Origin: Agrobacterium cucumeris
Lineage (GTDB): Bacteria > Pseudomonadota > Alphaproteobacteria > Rhizobiales > Rhizobiaceae
Length of the DNA: 64,000 bases
Assembly (NCBI RefSeq): GCF_030036535.1
Contig: NZ_CP080387.1
Coordinates: 1,984,001-2,048,000 of the forward strand
Direction of reading: 5' to 3'
The position numbers were made by a program, and so were the translations under genes. Below, in pieces: positions 53,582 through 62,820 of the stretch; position 1 is the first letter of the stretch, and each line of letters opens with the position of its first letter. Below the pieces are notes generated by a model, which was given only the letters and a program-made list of their open reading frames with translations, was not told where the DNA came from and searched no databases.

Positions 53582-53610
53582 TTGCCAAGGCGGATCGTGC
53601 ACGCTAACAA
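53582..53610 (+). promoter_or_regulatory. Promoter of trpL-trpE(G)
   Basis: TTGCCA (53582-53587), 17 bases, TAACAA (53605-53610). The expected start of transcription is about 53617-53618, at the first of two in-frame ATG codons of the leader. Confidence 0.5.
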
Positions 53611-53632
53611 TTTTCCCATGAATATCGTGTCT

Positions 53633-53677
53633 ATGAACATTGCTAACTGGTGGTGGAGCAGCTTTACGCGGCCTTGA
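53633..53677 (+). CDS. trpL: trp operon leader peptide
   Basis: MNIANWWWSSFTRP, 14 codons with three consecutive Trp, the same length as the Sinorhizobium peTrpL. An in-frame ATG 15 bases earlier (53618) would add MNIVS and lies where the message is expected to start, so the peptide may be 19 residues and leaderless. Ribosome stalling at the Trp codons controls the terminator at 53704-53732. In S. meliloti the released attenuator RNA and the peptide also act in trans. Confidence 0.88.
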   Translation: MNIANWWWSSFTRP

Positions 53678-53703
53678 CCAGTCATGTCTTTAGACAAAGT
53701 CCA

Positions 53704-53732
53704 AGCCGCCCGAATTTTCAGGCGGCTTTTTT
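53704..53732 (+). terminator. trp attenuator terminator
   Basis: AGCCGCC, ten-base loop, GGCGGCT and six T, placed 27 bases after the trpL stop and 51 before trpE(G). GTC-TTTA-GAC and neighbouring sequence can form the alternative structure. Confidence 0.88.
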
Positions 53733-53782
53733 GTTATTTTGCCGCCTGTCATCGGGCCTGAACAACAGGAAGTACGAAAGAA

Positions 53783-55972
53783 ATGGTAACGATCATTCAG
53801 GATGACGGAGCGGAAACCTACGAGACGAAAGGCGACATAAAAGTCAGCCGGAAGCGTCGGCCCGCCGATTACGCCAACGCCATCGATAATTACATCGAAA
53901 AGCTCGATTCCCATCGTGGCGCGGTTTTTTCGTCCAACTATGAATATCCCGGCCGTTATACCCGCTGGGACACGGCCATCATTGACCCACCGCTCGGCAT
54001 TTCCTGTTTTGGCCGCAAGATGTGGATCGAGGCCTATAATGGCCGCGGCGAAGTGCTGCTCGGCTTCATCACCGAAAAGCTGAAGACGACACCCGATCTT
54101 ACCCTCGGCGCATCCTCCACCCGCCGTCTCGATCTCACGGTCAATGAGCCGGATCGCGTCTTTACCGAAGAAGAACGTTCGAAAATCCCGACCGTCTTCA
54201 CGGCGCTCAGAGCCATCGTCGATCTCTTCTATTCGAATGCGGATTCGGCCATCGGCCTGTTCGGCGCCTTCGGTTACGATCTCGCTTTCCAGTTCGATGC
54301 GATCAAGCTGTCGCTTTCGCGCCCGGAAGACCAGCGCGACATGGTGCTCTACCTGCCGGATGAAATCCTCGTCGTTGACCACTATTCCGCCAAGGCCTGG
54401 ATCGACCGTTACGACTTCGAAAAGGCCGGCGTGACCACGGACGGCAAGTCCTCCGACATTACGTCCGAGCCCTTCAAGACCACCGATACGATCCCGCCCA
54501 AGGGCGATCACCGACCCGGCGAATATTCCGAACTTGTCGTGAAGGCCAAGGAAAGCTTCCGCCGCGGCGACCTGTTCGAGGTCGTTCCCGGCCAGAAATT
54601 CATGGAGCGTTGCGAAAGCAATCCGTCGGCGATTTCGCGCCGCCTGAAGGCAATCAACCCGTCGCCCTATTCCTTCTTCATCAATCTCGGCCATCAGGAA
54701 TATCTGGTCGGCGCTTCGCCGGAAATGTTCGTGCGCGTCTCCGGCCGCCGCATCGAGACCTGCCCGATCTCAGGCACCATCAAGCGCGGCGACGATCCGA
54801 TTGCCGATAGCGAACAGATCCTGAAACTGCTCAATTCGAAAAAGGACGAATCCGAACTGACCATGTGTTCGGATGTCGACCGCAACGACAAGAGCCGCGT
54901 CTGCGAGCCGGGTTCGGTGAAGGTTATCGGCCGCCGCCAGATCGAGATGTATTCGCGCCTCATCCACACCGTTGACCACATCGAGGGCCGTCTGCGCGAC
55001 GATATGGACGCCTTTGATGGCTTCCTCAGCCACGCCTGGGCCGTCACCGTCACCGGCGCACCGAAACTCTGGGCGATGCGCTTCATCGAAGGCCATGAAA
55101 AGAGCCCGCGCGCCTGGTATGGCGGCGCAATCGGCATGGTCGGCTTTAACGGCGACATGAACACCGGGCTGACGCTGCGCACCATCCGGATCAAGGATGG
55201 CATCGCCGAAGTGCGTGCCGGCGCGACGCTGCTTAACGATTCCAATCCGCAGGAAGAAGAAGCAGAAACCGAACTGAAGGCTTCCGCCATGATATCAGCC
55301 ATTCGTGATGCCAAGGGCACCAACTCTGCCGCCACCAAACGCGATGCCGCCAAGGTTGGCACCGGCGTCAAGATCCTGCTCGTCGACCACGAGGACAGCT
55401 TCGTGCACACGCTGGCGAATTATTTCCGCCAGACGGGCGCCACGGTCTCCACCGTCAGATCGCCGGTCGCCGCGGACGTGTTCGATCGCTTCCAGCCCGA
55501 TCTCGTCGTTCTGTCTCCCGGCCCCGGCAGCCCGACGGATTTCGACTGCAAGGCGACGATCAAGGCCGCCCGCGCCCGTGACCTGCCGATCTTCGGTGTC
55601 TGCCTCGGCCTTCAGGCCCTTGCGGAAGCCTATGGCGGCGAGTTGCGCCAGCTTGCGGTGCCGATGCACGGCAAACCCTCGCGCATTCGCGTGCTGGAGC
55701 CCGGCCTCGTCTTCTCCGGTCTCGGCAAGGAAGTCACCGTTGGTCGTTACCATTCGATCTTCGCCGATCCCACCACCCTGCCGCGTGATTTCATCATCAC
55801 CGCGGAAAGCGAGGACGGTACGATCATGGGTATCGAACACGCCAAAGAGCCGGTGGCCGCCGTTCAGTTCCACCCGGAATCGATCATGACGCTCGGCCAG
55901 GATGCCGGCATGCGGATGATCGAAAACGTGGTGGTGCATCTGACCCGCAAGGCGAAGACGAAAGCCGCGTGA
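53783..55972 (+). CDS. trpE(G): Anthranilate synthase, fused large and small subunits
   Basis: 729 residues. Residues 1 to about 515 are TrpE (chorismate binding: [25 protein letters not shown] and [22 protein letters not shown]). Residues from about 530 are the TrpG glutamine amidotransferase with Cys607 in GVCLGLQ and [11 protein letters not shown]. It makes anthranilate from chorismate and glutamine. Fusion of both subunits is a rhizobial trait. Controlled by the trpL attenuator upstream. Its stop overlaps the following GNAT start. Confidence 0.96.
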   Translation: MVTIIQDDGAETYETKGDIKVSRKRRPADYANAIDNYIEKLDSHRGAVFSSNYEYPGRYTRWDTAIIDPPLGISCFGRKMWIEAYNGRGEVLLGFITEKLKTTPDLTLGASSTRRLDLTVNEPDRVFTEEERSKIPTVFTALRAIVDLFYSNADSAIGLFGAFGYDLAFQFDAIKLSLSRPEDQRDMVLYLPDEILVVDHYSAKAWIDRYDFEKAGVTTDGKSSDITSEPFKTTDTIPPKGDHRPGEYSELVVKAKESFRRGDLFEVVPGQKFMERCESNPSAISRRLKAINPSPYSFFINLGHQEYLVGASPEMFVRVSGRRIETCPISGTIKRGDDPIADSEQILKLLNSKKDESELTMCSDVDRNDKSRVCEPGSVKVIGRRQIEMYSRLIHTVDHIEGRLRDDMDAFDGFLSHAWAVTVTGAPKLWAMRFIEGHEKSPRAWYGGAIGMVGFNGDMNTGLTLRTIRIKDGIAEVRAGATLLNDSNPQEEEAETELKASAMISAIRDAKGTNSAATKRDAAKVGTGVKILLVDHEDSFVHTLANYFRQTGATVSTVRSPVAADVFDRFQPDLVVLSPGPGSPTDFDCKATIKAARARDLPIFGVCLGLQALAEAYGGELRQLAVPMHGKPSRIRVLEPGLVFSGLGKEVTVGRYHSIFADPTTLPRDFIITAESEDGTIMGIEHAKEPVAAVQFHPESIMTLGQDAGMRMIENVVVHLTRKAKTKAA

Positions 55973-56481
55973 TGGCTGCTGCCGACGCCATCAGCATCGA
56001 GCCGATCCGGGCGGAGCACGTTGAAAGCTTTCATCGTGCTCTCGATGCGGTGTCGCGCGAGCGGAAATATCTGAGCTTTCTGGAGGCGCCGCCGCTCGAA
56101 GCGGTGCGCGCCTTCGTGCATGACATGATCGAAAACGGCCATCCGCAATTCGTGGCGATTGTGGACGATGAAGTTATTGGCTGGTGCGATATTCGCCGCG
56201 TGAGCAGAGAAACCCGCGCCCATTGCGGCACGCTCGGCATGGGCATCCTGCCAGCCTATCGTGACAAGGGACTGGGTGCGCGGCTGATGCGGCGGACGCT
56301 TGATGCCGCCCGTCAATGTGGGCTGCACCGTATTGAATTAAGCGTGCATGGGGACAATGCCAGAGCCATTGCGCTTTATGAAAAGATCGGCTTCGTGCAT
56401 GAAGGCCGGTCACGCGACGCCGTTCTGATCGACGGGCATTACATCGACAGCCTGCAGATGGCGGTCATCTTCGGCGATTAA
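55972..56481 (+). CDS. GNAT family N-acetyltransferase
   Basis: 169 residues with GTLGMGILPAYRDKGLGARLMRRTLDAARQCG as the acetyl-CoA site and NARAIALYEKIGFVHEGR, the pattern of RimI/PhnO-like GNATs. The ATG shares one base with the trpE(G) stop (TGATG), so it is translated after it and shares its control. A GTG one codon earlier is possible. The link to tryptophan is unknown. Confidence 0.86.
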   Translation: MAAADAISIEPIRAEHVESFHRALDAVSRERKYLSFLEAPPLEAVRAFVHDMIENGHPQFVAIVDDEVIGWCDIRRVSRETRAHCGTLGMGILPAYRDKGLGARLMRRTLDAARQCGLHRIELSVHGDNARAIALYEKIGFVHEGRSRDAVLIDGHYIDSLQMAVIFGD

Positions 56482-57425
56482 GCCCTCGGCAGCGAGGCGG
56501 AGATGCAGAGCGCGAACTTCTTCAGAAGCTGCACATCGAAATGGCCTTCACGGCGCAGCATCCAGGTCAGCGCATCATTCGCCGTCCACGGCTTCTTGTA
56601 GGGCCGGACCGAAGTGACGGCATCATAGACATCGCAGATCGCCGCGATGCGGGCGTAAAGGCTGATCTCGGCACCAGACCGGCCGCTTGGATAACCACCG
56701 CCATCCATCCGCTCGTGGTGATTGAAGCAGACATCCAGAACCATCTCCGGCATCTGATCGTTACGCGACAGGATTTCCCGGCCGAAGGCGGGATGAAGAT
56801 TGATGATCTCCCGCTCACTGGAGCTCAGACCATCCGCCTTATTGAGGATCGACGAGGGAATTTCCACCTTGCCGATATCATGCAGCAGGCCGCTGATCCC
56901 CAGCAGATCCACCGTTGCCTTATCCAGCCCGAGATAGCAGCCGAAATGCATCATCAAACCGCTGACGGAAACCGAATGCACGAAAGTTGTTTCGTCTTTC
57001 GATTTCAGGCGGGTGACGCCGATGAAGATCGCCGGGTTCGACTGCACCGCTTCGGAAATCTTGCTCGTTTCTGCCGCCACGCCCTTCAGCGAGACACCAC
57101 CGCCGGCTTCTGCGACCGCAAAGGTCTGCGCAACCGCATCGGCTGCCGAACGAACGGCATGGCTGACGGCCACCGTGGTTTCGGAGGAATTGCCCGGTTT
57201 TACTGATGCAGGTCCGTCAACGCCCGGCCTTCCCTCGACATCATTTCCCCTGGCCGTATTGATGACGATGCTTTCCGCGCCGCTCGATTTCAGCTGGCGC
57301 ACCACATCCTCATGCCGCAGGAGAAACCGATGTCGCTGCATGACATGCCGGTTTGACAGCGTTCCCTCAACCGCTTCGATAAACATGCCAACAGTCAATT
57401 GCCGGGTGGAAATTCGCTTGAGCAT
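56478..57425 (-). CDS. HD-GYP domain cyclic-di-GMP phosphodiesterase, short C-terminus
   Basis: 315 residues. DUF3391 at the N-terminus (ISTRQLTVGMFIEAVEGT), a variable linker, then the HD-GYP domain with HSVSVSGLMMHFG, LLHDIGKVEIP and NHHERMDGGGYPSG. It hydrolyses cyclic-di-GMP. The end is shorter than usual: after LLKKFALC it reads ISASLPRA, where family members continue with a YPVGSLV-type strand. The last four bases overlap the end of the convergent GNAT gene. The AT-rich gap 57426-57697 shows no further feature. Confidence 0.86.
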   Translation of the reverse strand: MLKRISTRQLTVGMFIEAVEGTLSNRHVMQRHRFLLRHEDVVRQLKSSGAESIVINTARGNDVEGRPGVDGPASVKPGNSSETTVAVSHAVRSAADAVAQTFAVAEAGGGVSLKGVAAETSKISEAVQSNPAIFIGVTRLKSKDETTFVHSVSVSGLMMHFGCYLGLDKATVDLLGISGLLHDIGKVEIPSSILNKADGLSSSEREIINLHPAFGREILSRNDQMPEMVLDVCFNHHERMDGGGYPSGRSGAEISLYARIAAICDVYDAVTSVRPYKKPWTANDALTWMLRREGHFDVQLLKKFALCISASLPRA

Positions 57426-57697
57426 CAGACGCTTTTATTTTCCTTCCCGGGAATGATAACGTGACCCGCTATTGGTAAAGACCAACATAAAACCAGCCTT
57501 CAGACGGATAAAGATAAGCCCACCGAACTATTTAACTCTGCAACACAGAACATAAGATAGCACGAATATGAAAATTATTTACTCAGGATATATTTAAAAA
57601 CCGAAGAATCAATCTGAATATATCAAGAAGCAACCTGAGAATGTAAATATTAAAAATTCTCGCTTACGACGTAAACCAGGAGCTGAAGAAGAGCCGC

Positions 57698-59392
57698 ATG
57701 AATTCGAAACTTGAAACGCGCATCGATCAGGGTACTGGCCGTGAACCGGCAGATATGATTCTCAAAGGCGGACGCTTCTTCGACCTGGTGACCGGGGAAC
57801 TTGTTGCTTCGGATATCGCCATCTGCGGCGATACCATCGTCGGTACCTGCGAGAACTATGAAGGCCGTCGGGAAATCGATATTACCGGCAAGATCGTCGT
57901 TCCAGGTTTCATCGATACGCATCTTCATATCGAATCATCGCTCGTCACTCCGCACGAGTTCGACCGCTGCGTTCTGCCTTATGGCGTCACGACGGCAATT
58001 TGCGACCCGCATGAGATCGCCAATGTTCTGGGGGTGGAAGGGCTGCAATTCTTCCTCGACAGCGCCATGGAAACCATCATGGACATCCGCGTGCAGCTAT
58101 CCTCCTGCGTGCCCGCGACCCATCTGGAAACCTCGGGCGCCGATCTGCCGATCGAGAAACTCTTGCCGTTCCGCAATCACCCCAAGGTCATCGGGCTTGC
58201 CGAATTCATGAATTTTCCCGGCGTCATCCATAAGGACCCGGTGTGCATGGCAAAACTGGAGGCCTTTCAGGGGCAACATATCGACGGCCACGCGCCGCTT
58301 CTGTCAGGCACCGCGCTGAATGGCTATCTCGCCGCCGGCATCCGCACCGAACATGAATGCACGAATGCACCGGAAGCGCTCGAAAAAATCCGCAAGGGCA
58401 TGCATATTCTGGTGCGGGAAGGCTCGGTCTCCAAAGACCTGCACGCGCTGATGCCGATCATTACCGAACGCCTGTCGCCCTATCTGGCGCTATGCACGGA
58501 TGATCGCAATCCGCTCGATATCGCCGAACAGGGCCATCTCGATTATATGATCCGCACCGCCATCGCCAGCGGTGTGGAGCCCCTCGCCATCTACCGCGCC
58601 GCCTCGATTTCCGCCGCAAAAGCCTTCGGCCTGCGTGATCGCGGCCTCATCGCGCCCGGCTGGCGCGCCGATCTCGTGGTCATCGACAGCCTGCAGAACT
58701 GCAAGGCCAGCATGGTGCTTTCCGGCGGCAGGATCGTCGATGACGCCCTGTTTGCCACCCGCAAGCCGGTCACCCCCGTTGGTCTTGATAGCGTCAAGGC
58801 AAGACCGGTGCTCGCTTCCCATTTCGGCGTGCCTGTCACCGAAGGCGAAACACCCGTCATGGGCGTGCTTCCCGGCAAGATCATCACCGAACATCGCCGC
58901 TATAAACTGCCGACGGATGGCAACCAGACGACAGTCGATCTCGAGAACGACATCATCAAGGTCGCCGTCATCGAACGCCACGGCAAGAACGGCAACCATG
59001 CCAATGGTTTCGTGCAGGGCTTCGGCCTGAAGAAAGGCGCCATCGCCTCCACCGTCGGCCATGACAGCCACAATATCTGCGTCGTCGGCGTCGGTGAGGA
59101 CGACATGGCACTGGCCGCCACCCGGCTCGGCGAAATCAAGGGCGGTTTCGTGGTGGTCGAAGACGGCAAGGTGACCGGCGAAATCCCGCTCCCCGTCGCC
59201 GGCCTCATGAGCCTCGAACCCTATGAGACGGTGCGCGACACACTGCACACGCTCAGAAAAGCAGCCTATGCGCTCGGCACCACGCTGGAAGAGCCCTTCC
59301 TGCAGGTCGCCTTCCTGCCCCTGCCCGTTATCCCGCATCTGAAGATTTCGGATATGGGCATGGTGGACGTGGACCGGTTTGCGCTGATCTGA
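57698..59392 (+). CDS. ade: Adenine deaminase
   Basis: 564 residues of the amidohydrolase superfamily, adenine deaminase type. Metal ligands start at [27 protein letters not shown], the HIDGHAP strand and the CTDDRNP Asp follow. The C-terminal Ade domain has [15 protein letters not shown]. It converts adenine to hypoxanthine for purine salvage. Length is normal. An AT-rich promoter region precedes it, and the ribosome site is weak (GAAGAAGAG). Confidence 0.94.
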   Translation: MNSKLETRIDQGTGREPADMILKGGRFFDLVTGELVASDIAICGDTIVGTCENYEGRREIDITGKIVVPGFIDTHLHIESSLVTPHEFDRCVLPYGVTTAICDPHEIANVLGVEGLQFFLDSAMETIMDIRVQLSSCVPATHLETSGADLPIEKLLPFRNHPKVIGLAEFMNFPGVIHKDPVCMAKLEAFQGQHIDGHAPLLSGTALNGYLAAGIRTEHECTNAPEALEKIRKGMHILVREGSVSKDLHALMPIITERLSPYLALCTDDRNPLDIAEQGHLDYMIRTAIASGVEPLAIYRAASISAAKAFGLRDRGLIAPGWRADLVVIDSLQNCKASMVLSGGRIVDDALFATRKPVTPVGLDSVKARPVLASHFGVPVTEGETPVMGVLPGKIITEHRRYKLPTDGNQTTVDLENDIIKVAVIERHGKNGNHANGFVQGFGLKKGAIASTVGHDSHNICVVGVGEDDMALAATRLGEIKGGFVVVEDGKVTGEIPLPVAGLMSLEPYETVRDTLHTLRKAAYALGTTLEEPFLQVAFLPLPVIPHLKISDMGMVDVDRFALI

Positions 59393-59492
59393 TTGACCGG
59401 AAAACATCCCGGCTGGGCGGATGAAATGCCGATCCCTATTCCTGTGCTTGTCACAAGAGTGGAGGATCGGCAAAAATCATTGTGTCTCCCCT

Positions 59493-59945
59493 TCAATCCG
59501 AGGGCAGCAGCTTGCGGAAATAAACCACCCGTTCCGTTTCCTCAAACCCCAGCGCCGCATGCATGCGATGTGAATCGACGTTTGCAATATCGGCATCGGA
59601 AGCAAGCTCGCTCACACCCTGACGAACCGCCCAGCGGGTCACTTCGGCCACCAGTGCGGCAGCAATGCCTTGGCCGCGAAACGCCTCCTCGACATAAATT
59701 CCCTCAAGAAATGCCACGGGCGTGGTATCGCAGCCATTAACGTAGTCCCGCCGCAGGCTGACCTCGGCAAAACCGATTGCCACTCCGGCCGGATCATGGA
59801 CAATCAATCCAGCCCCGGTTTCGGAGACGTCCTGCAATTCCGTCATATGTTCGGCGGGCGAGGTATCCGGCCACAGGCGATGCCGCAAAAGCGACCAGTC
59901 ATCTCGATGGTCGGCGGCGTTTCCAATGATGAATTGACCACTCAT
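59493..59945 (-). CDS. Aminoglycoside 6'-N-acetyltransferase-like GNAT protein
   Basis: 150 residues. DWSLLRHRLWPDTSPAEHMTE, VSLRRDYVNGCDTTPVAFLEGIYV and SDADIANVDSHRMHAALGFEETERVVYFRK follow the pattern of AAC(6') enzymes. Chromosomal homologues may acetylate other amines, so resistance is not shown. ATG 59945 overlaps the stop of the alpha-glucosidase gene by four bases, so they are co-translated. Confidence 0.85.
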   Translation of the reverse strand: MSGQFIIGNAADHRDDWSLLRHRLWPDTSPAEHMTELQDVSETGAGLIVHDPAGVAIGFAEVSLRRDYVNGCDTTPVAFLEGIYVEEAFRGQGIAAALVAEVTRWAVRQGVSELASDADIANVDSHRMHAALGFEETERVVYFRKLLPSD

Positions 59946-61606
59946 GTGACAACCCCACAAAACACATCCAGCCCCTCGAGCTTCACGATATCAGCATCGA
60001 ATAGCGGCGCAAAACCCGGCATCGGCAGGATATCCGTGACACGCATCGTCTTGGGCACGGGAAATTCAACCGGCTCGCGAGTGAGGTTGAAAACAAATAG
60101 GAGTTTTTCGTCACCCTTGCTGCGCGTGAAGGCCAGCACATCGAGATTGGTCTTGATGAAGTGTATGTCCCCGTCACGCAATGCGCCATGGCTTTTACGG
60201 AAAGACAAAACCGCACGGTAATGGTTCAGCACCGAGTCCGGCTTGCGCTCCTGTGCATCCACAGCCTGCATGGCATGGACATAGGGCACTGGCAGCCACG
60301 GCTTTTCAGCGCTTGAAAACCCGGAATTCGGCTTGCCGGTCTCCCACACCATCGGCGTGCGGCATCCATCGCGCCCCTTGAAGGCCGGCCAGAAACGAAT
60401 GCCATAGGGGTCGCGCAGGTCATCAAAGGCAAGCTCGGCCTCCGTCAGCCCCAGCTCCTCACCCTGATAGAGACATATGGAACCGCGCAGGCTGGCAAGA
60501 ACGCAGATGGCAAGTTTCGCCACCCGCGTCTGTTCCTCCACGCTTTCCGAAAAGCGGCTGAGGTGACGCACCACATCATGGTTGGAAAAGGCCCAGCACA
60601 CCCAGCCATTCGTCACCACCTTGCCGAAGGTCTCGACCGAACCACGCAGGTGTTTTGCGCTGAAATCCGGCCCCAGCAGGTCAAAAGTGTAGCACATGTT
60701 GAGCTTGTCATTGCCTGATGTATAGGAGGCAACCGTCTTCAGCGAGCGCGCCCCATCGCCCACCTCTCCCACCGTGGCGCGGCCCTCATATTCATCGAGC
60801 AACGCCCGGAAGCGTTTGAGAAAGGCAACATTTTCCGGCCGCGTCTTGTCGTAGAGATGGTCCTGCATGCCGTAAGGATTGACGTCTGAGGCATCGAGAC
60901 CAAAGCTCTCCTCGTCGAAAAGTGGCGGGTTGTCGCGCAGCAGCTTGTCATGGAAATAGTGGTTGACGGTATCGAGCCGGAAACCGTCAACGCCGCGATC
61001 CAGCCAGAACCGCACGGTTTCCAGGAGCGCGTCCTGAACCTCGGCATTATGGAAATTGAGATCCGGCTGCGAGGCAAGGAAGCTGTGCATGTAATATTGC
61101 TTGCGCACGCCGTCCCATTCCCATGCCGGCCCGCCAAACACGGAAAGCCAGTTGGTGGGCGCCGTACCATCAGGCTTGGGATTGGCCCAGACATACCAGT
61201 CGGCCTTGCTGTTCGTCCGGCTCGCCCGGCTGTCCACAAACCAAGGATGCTGATCCGACGTGTGTGAAATGACCTGATCGATGATGACCTTCAACCCCAG
61301 CCGATGCGCTTCCGCCATCAGTGCATCGAAATCGGCAAGCGTGCCGAACAACGGATCGACATTGCAATAATCGGAAACATCGTAACCCATATCGGCCATG
61401 GGCGAGGTGAAGAACGGCGACAGCCAGATGGCATCAACGCCAAGCGACGCGATATAGGGCAGCCGTTTCGTCACCCCGGCAAGATCGCCATAACCGTCTC
61501 CGGTCGTATCCTGAAACGAGCGCGGATAGACCTGATAGATCACCGCTCCCTTCCACCAGTCCGATTGCGCTTGAGGTTTGTGGACCGGGGCATGGGGTAG
61601 CGTCAT
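59942..61606 (-). CDS. Alpha-glucosidase, glycoside hydrolase family 13
   Basis: 554 residues. The (beta/alpha)8 barrel shows YQVYPRSFQD, DQVISHTSDQHPWF, the nucleophile in DGFRLDTVNHY, the acid/base in TVGEVGD and the transition-state Asp in FSNHDVVRH. It resembles the AglA-type enzymes of Agrobacterium and Sinorhizobium that split sucrose isomers and maltose-like sugars in the cytosol; no signal peptide. ATG 61606 has AGGAGA seven bases upstream; 84 earlier in-frame codons are not needed. Overlaps the acetyltransferase gene. Confidence 0.92.
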   Translation of the reverse strand: MTLPHAPVHKPQAQSDWWKGAVIYQVYPRSFQDTTGDGYGDLAGVTKRLPYIASLGVDAIWLSPFFTSPMADMGYDVSDYCNVDPLFGTLADFDALMAEAHRLGLKVIIDQVISHTSDQHPWFVDSRASRTNSKADWYVWANPKPDGTAPTNWLSVFGGPAWEWDGVRKQYYMHSFLASQPDLNFHNAEVQDALLETVRFWLDRGVDGFRLDTVNHYFHDKLLRDNPPLFDEESFGLDASDVNPYGMQDHLYDKTRPENVAFLKRFRALLDEYEGRATVGEVGDGARSLKTVASYTSGNDKLNMCYTFDLLGPDFSAKHLRGSVETFGKVVTNGWVCWAFSNHDVVRHLSRFSESVEEQTRVAKLAICVLASLRGSICLYQGEELGLTEAELAFDDLRDPYGIRFWPAFKGRDGCRTPMVWETGKPNSGFSSAEKPWLPVPYVHAMQAVDAQERKPDSVLNHYRAVLSFRKSHGALRDGDIHFIKTNLDVLAFTRSKGDEKLLFVFNLTREPVEFPVPKTMRVTDILPMPGFAPLFDADIVKLEGLDVFCGVVT

Positions 61607-61760
61607 CGGCAATCTCCTGATGTGTCTGGCGGGAGAATATAAAGCCTGTGCGGCCGCGTAAACCGGAACTTCGCACACGCACAATCGGCCAGAACCGCCC
61701 TTGTCAGCGGCGCGCGCGCGTCGTAAGCCGCATGGCTGGATAAAACGGGAGGATGACGGC

Positions 61761-62681
61761 GTGGGCGGACGGTTTTTATCGATTGGCGAATGCATGGTGG
61801 AACTGTCGCAGGCCGGCAACGGTCTGCTGCGCAAGGGTTTCGCCGGAGATACGTTCAATACCGCCTGGTATGCCCGCGCCTGCCTGCCTGAAGACTGGTC
61901 CGTCGATTATTTCACGGCACTCGGCGATGATCCGCTTTCGGAAGACATGCTCGCCTTCATTGCGGAAGCCGGCATTGGCACCGAAAAGATCCGCCGCATC
62001 AAGGGCGGCACGCCCGGCCTCTACCTCATCAACCTGAAGGACGGCGAACGCACCTTCAGCTATTGGCGCAATGCCGCCGCCGCAAGACAGCTGGCCGCCG
62101 ACGCGGATCACCTGCGCCGAACAGTGGAAAGCGCTGACGTCATCTATTTCTCCGGCATCACCCTCGCCATCCTCGCCTCCGCCCATGATGTCGATACGTT
62201 TCTGGCCGAGCTTCGCCGCGCCAGGGCGGCGGGCAAGCCCGTGGTTTTCGATCCGAACATCCGCCCGCGCCTCTGGGCAGACAAGGACGTCATGCTCGAG
62301 ACGATTTCCAACGGTGCACGCGCCGCAACACTTGTCATGCCGAGCTTTGATGACGAGGCCAGCCATTTCGGCGACGCCTCCGTGGAAGCCACCATCGACC
62401 GTTACCGTTCCCTCGGCGTCGAAAACATCGTGGTGAAAGACGGCGCAAAGGGTGCGACACTCGATTTCGGCGGCAACCGCACCCATGCCCCGGCGGAAAA
62501 GGCCGTGGAGGTGGTGGATACGACGAGCGCCGGCGACAGCTTCAACGGCGCCTTCCTTGCCCGTTATGTAGCCGGCAGCTCGCCACAGGAAGCCGCCGCC
62601 TTTGCCGCAAGGGCAGCGGCAACCGTCATCGGCCACCACGGCGCGCTGATCAGCCCCGAACTGCTGCCGCTGGTCGGATAG
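61761..62681 (+). CDS. kdgK: PfkB-family sugar kinase, 2-dehydro-3-deoxygluconokinase type
   Basis: 306 residues from GTG 61761, with GGGAGGA eight bases upstream. The N-terminal FLSIGECMVELS, FAGDTFNTAWYAR and the C-terminal VVDTTSAGDSFNGAFLA (anion hole and catalytic Asp) are PfkB marks, and the KDPG-route kinase KdgK is the closest type. It phosphorylates KDG with ATP. Divergent from the alpha-glucosidase gene. Confidence 0.9.
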   Translation: MGGRFLSIGECMVELSQAGNGLLRKGFAGDTFNTAWYARACLPEDWSVDYFTALGDDPLSEDMLAFIAEAGIGTEKIRRIKGGTPGLYLINLKDGERTFSYWRNAAAARQLAADADHLRRTVESADVIYFSGITLAILASAHDVDTFLAELRRARAAGKPVVFDPNIRPRLWADKDVMLETISNGARAATLVMPSFDDEASHFGDASVEATIDRYRSLGVENIVVKDGAKGATLDFGGNRTHAPAEKAVEVVDTTSAGDSFNGAFLARYVAGSSPQEAAAFAARAAATVIGHHGALISPELLPLVG

Positions 62682-62727
62682 GCCAGCAGGCTGCCCTGAA
62701 AAGGGACGATATTGACAGTCATATGCC

Positions 62728-62745
62728 CTGACATGATCCTGTAAC
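62728..62745 (+). promoter_or_regulatory. Candidate Pho box
   Basis: CTGACAT-GATC-CTGTAAC has the 11-base phasing of the PhoB site (CTGTCAT-N4-CTGTCAT) with three mismatches in 14. A third near-copy, CAGTCAT (62716-62722), is one base out of phase. It lies ahead of a CATATA -10-like sequence and of the glycosyltransferase start at 62821. Confidence 0.45.
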
Positions 62746-62820
62746 ACGCGCGCCGCATATACGGGCGGAAGCCGGGCAATGGGGATTCGCCTGCGCGCAG
62801 ATGAGCAGGATCAGTGTTTC

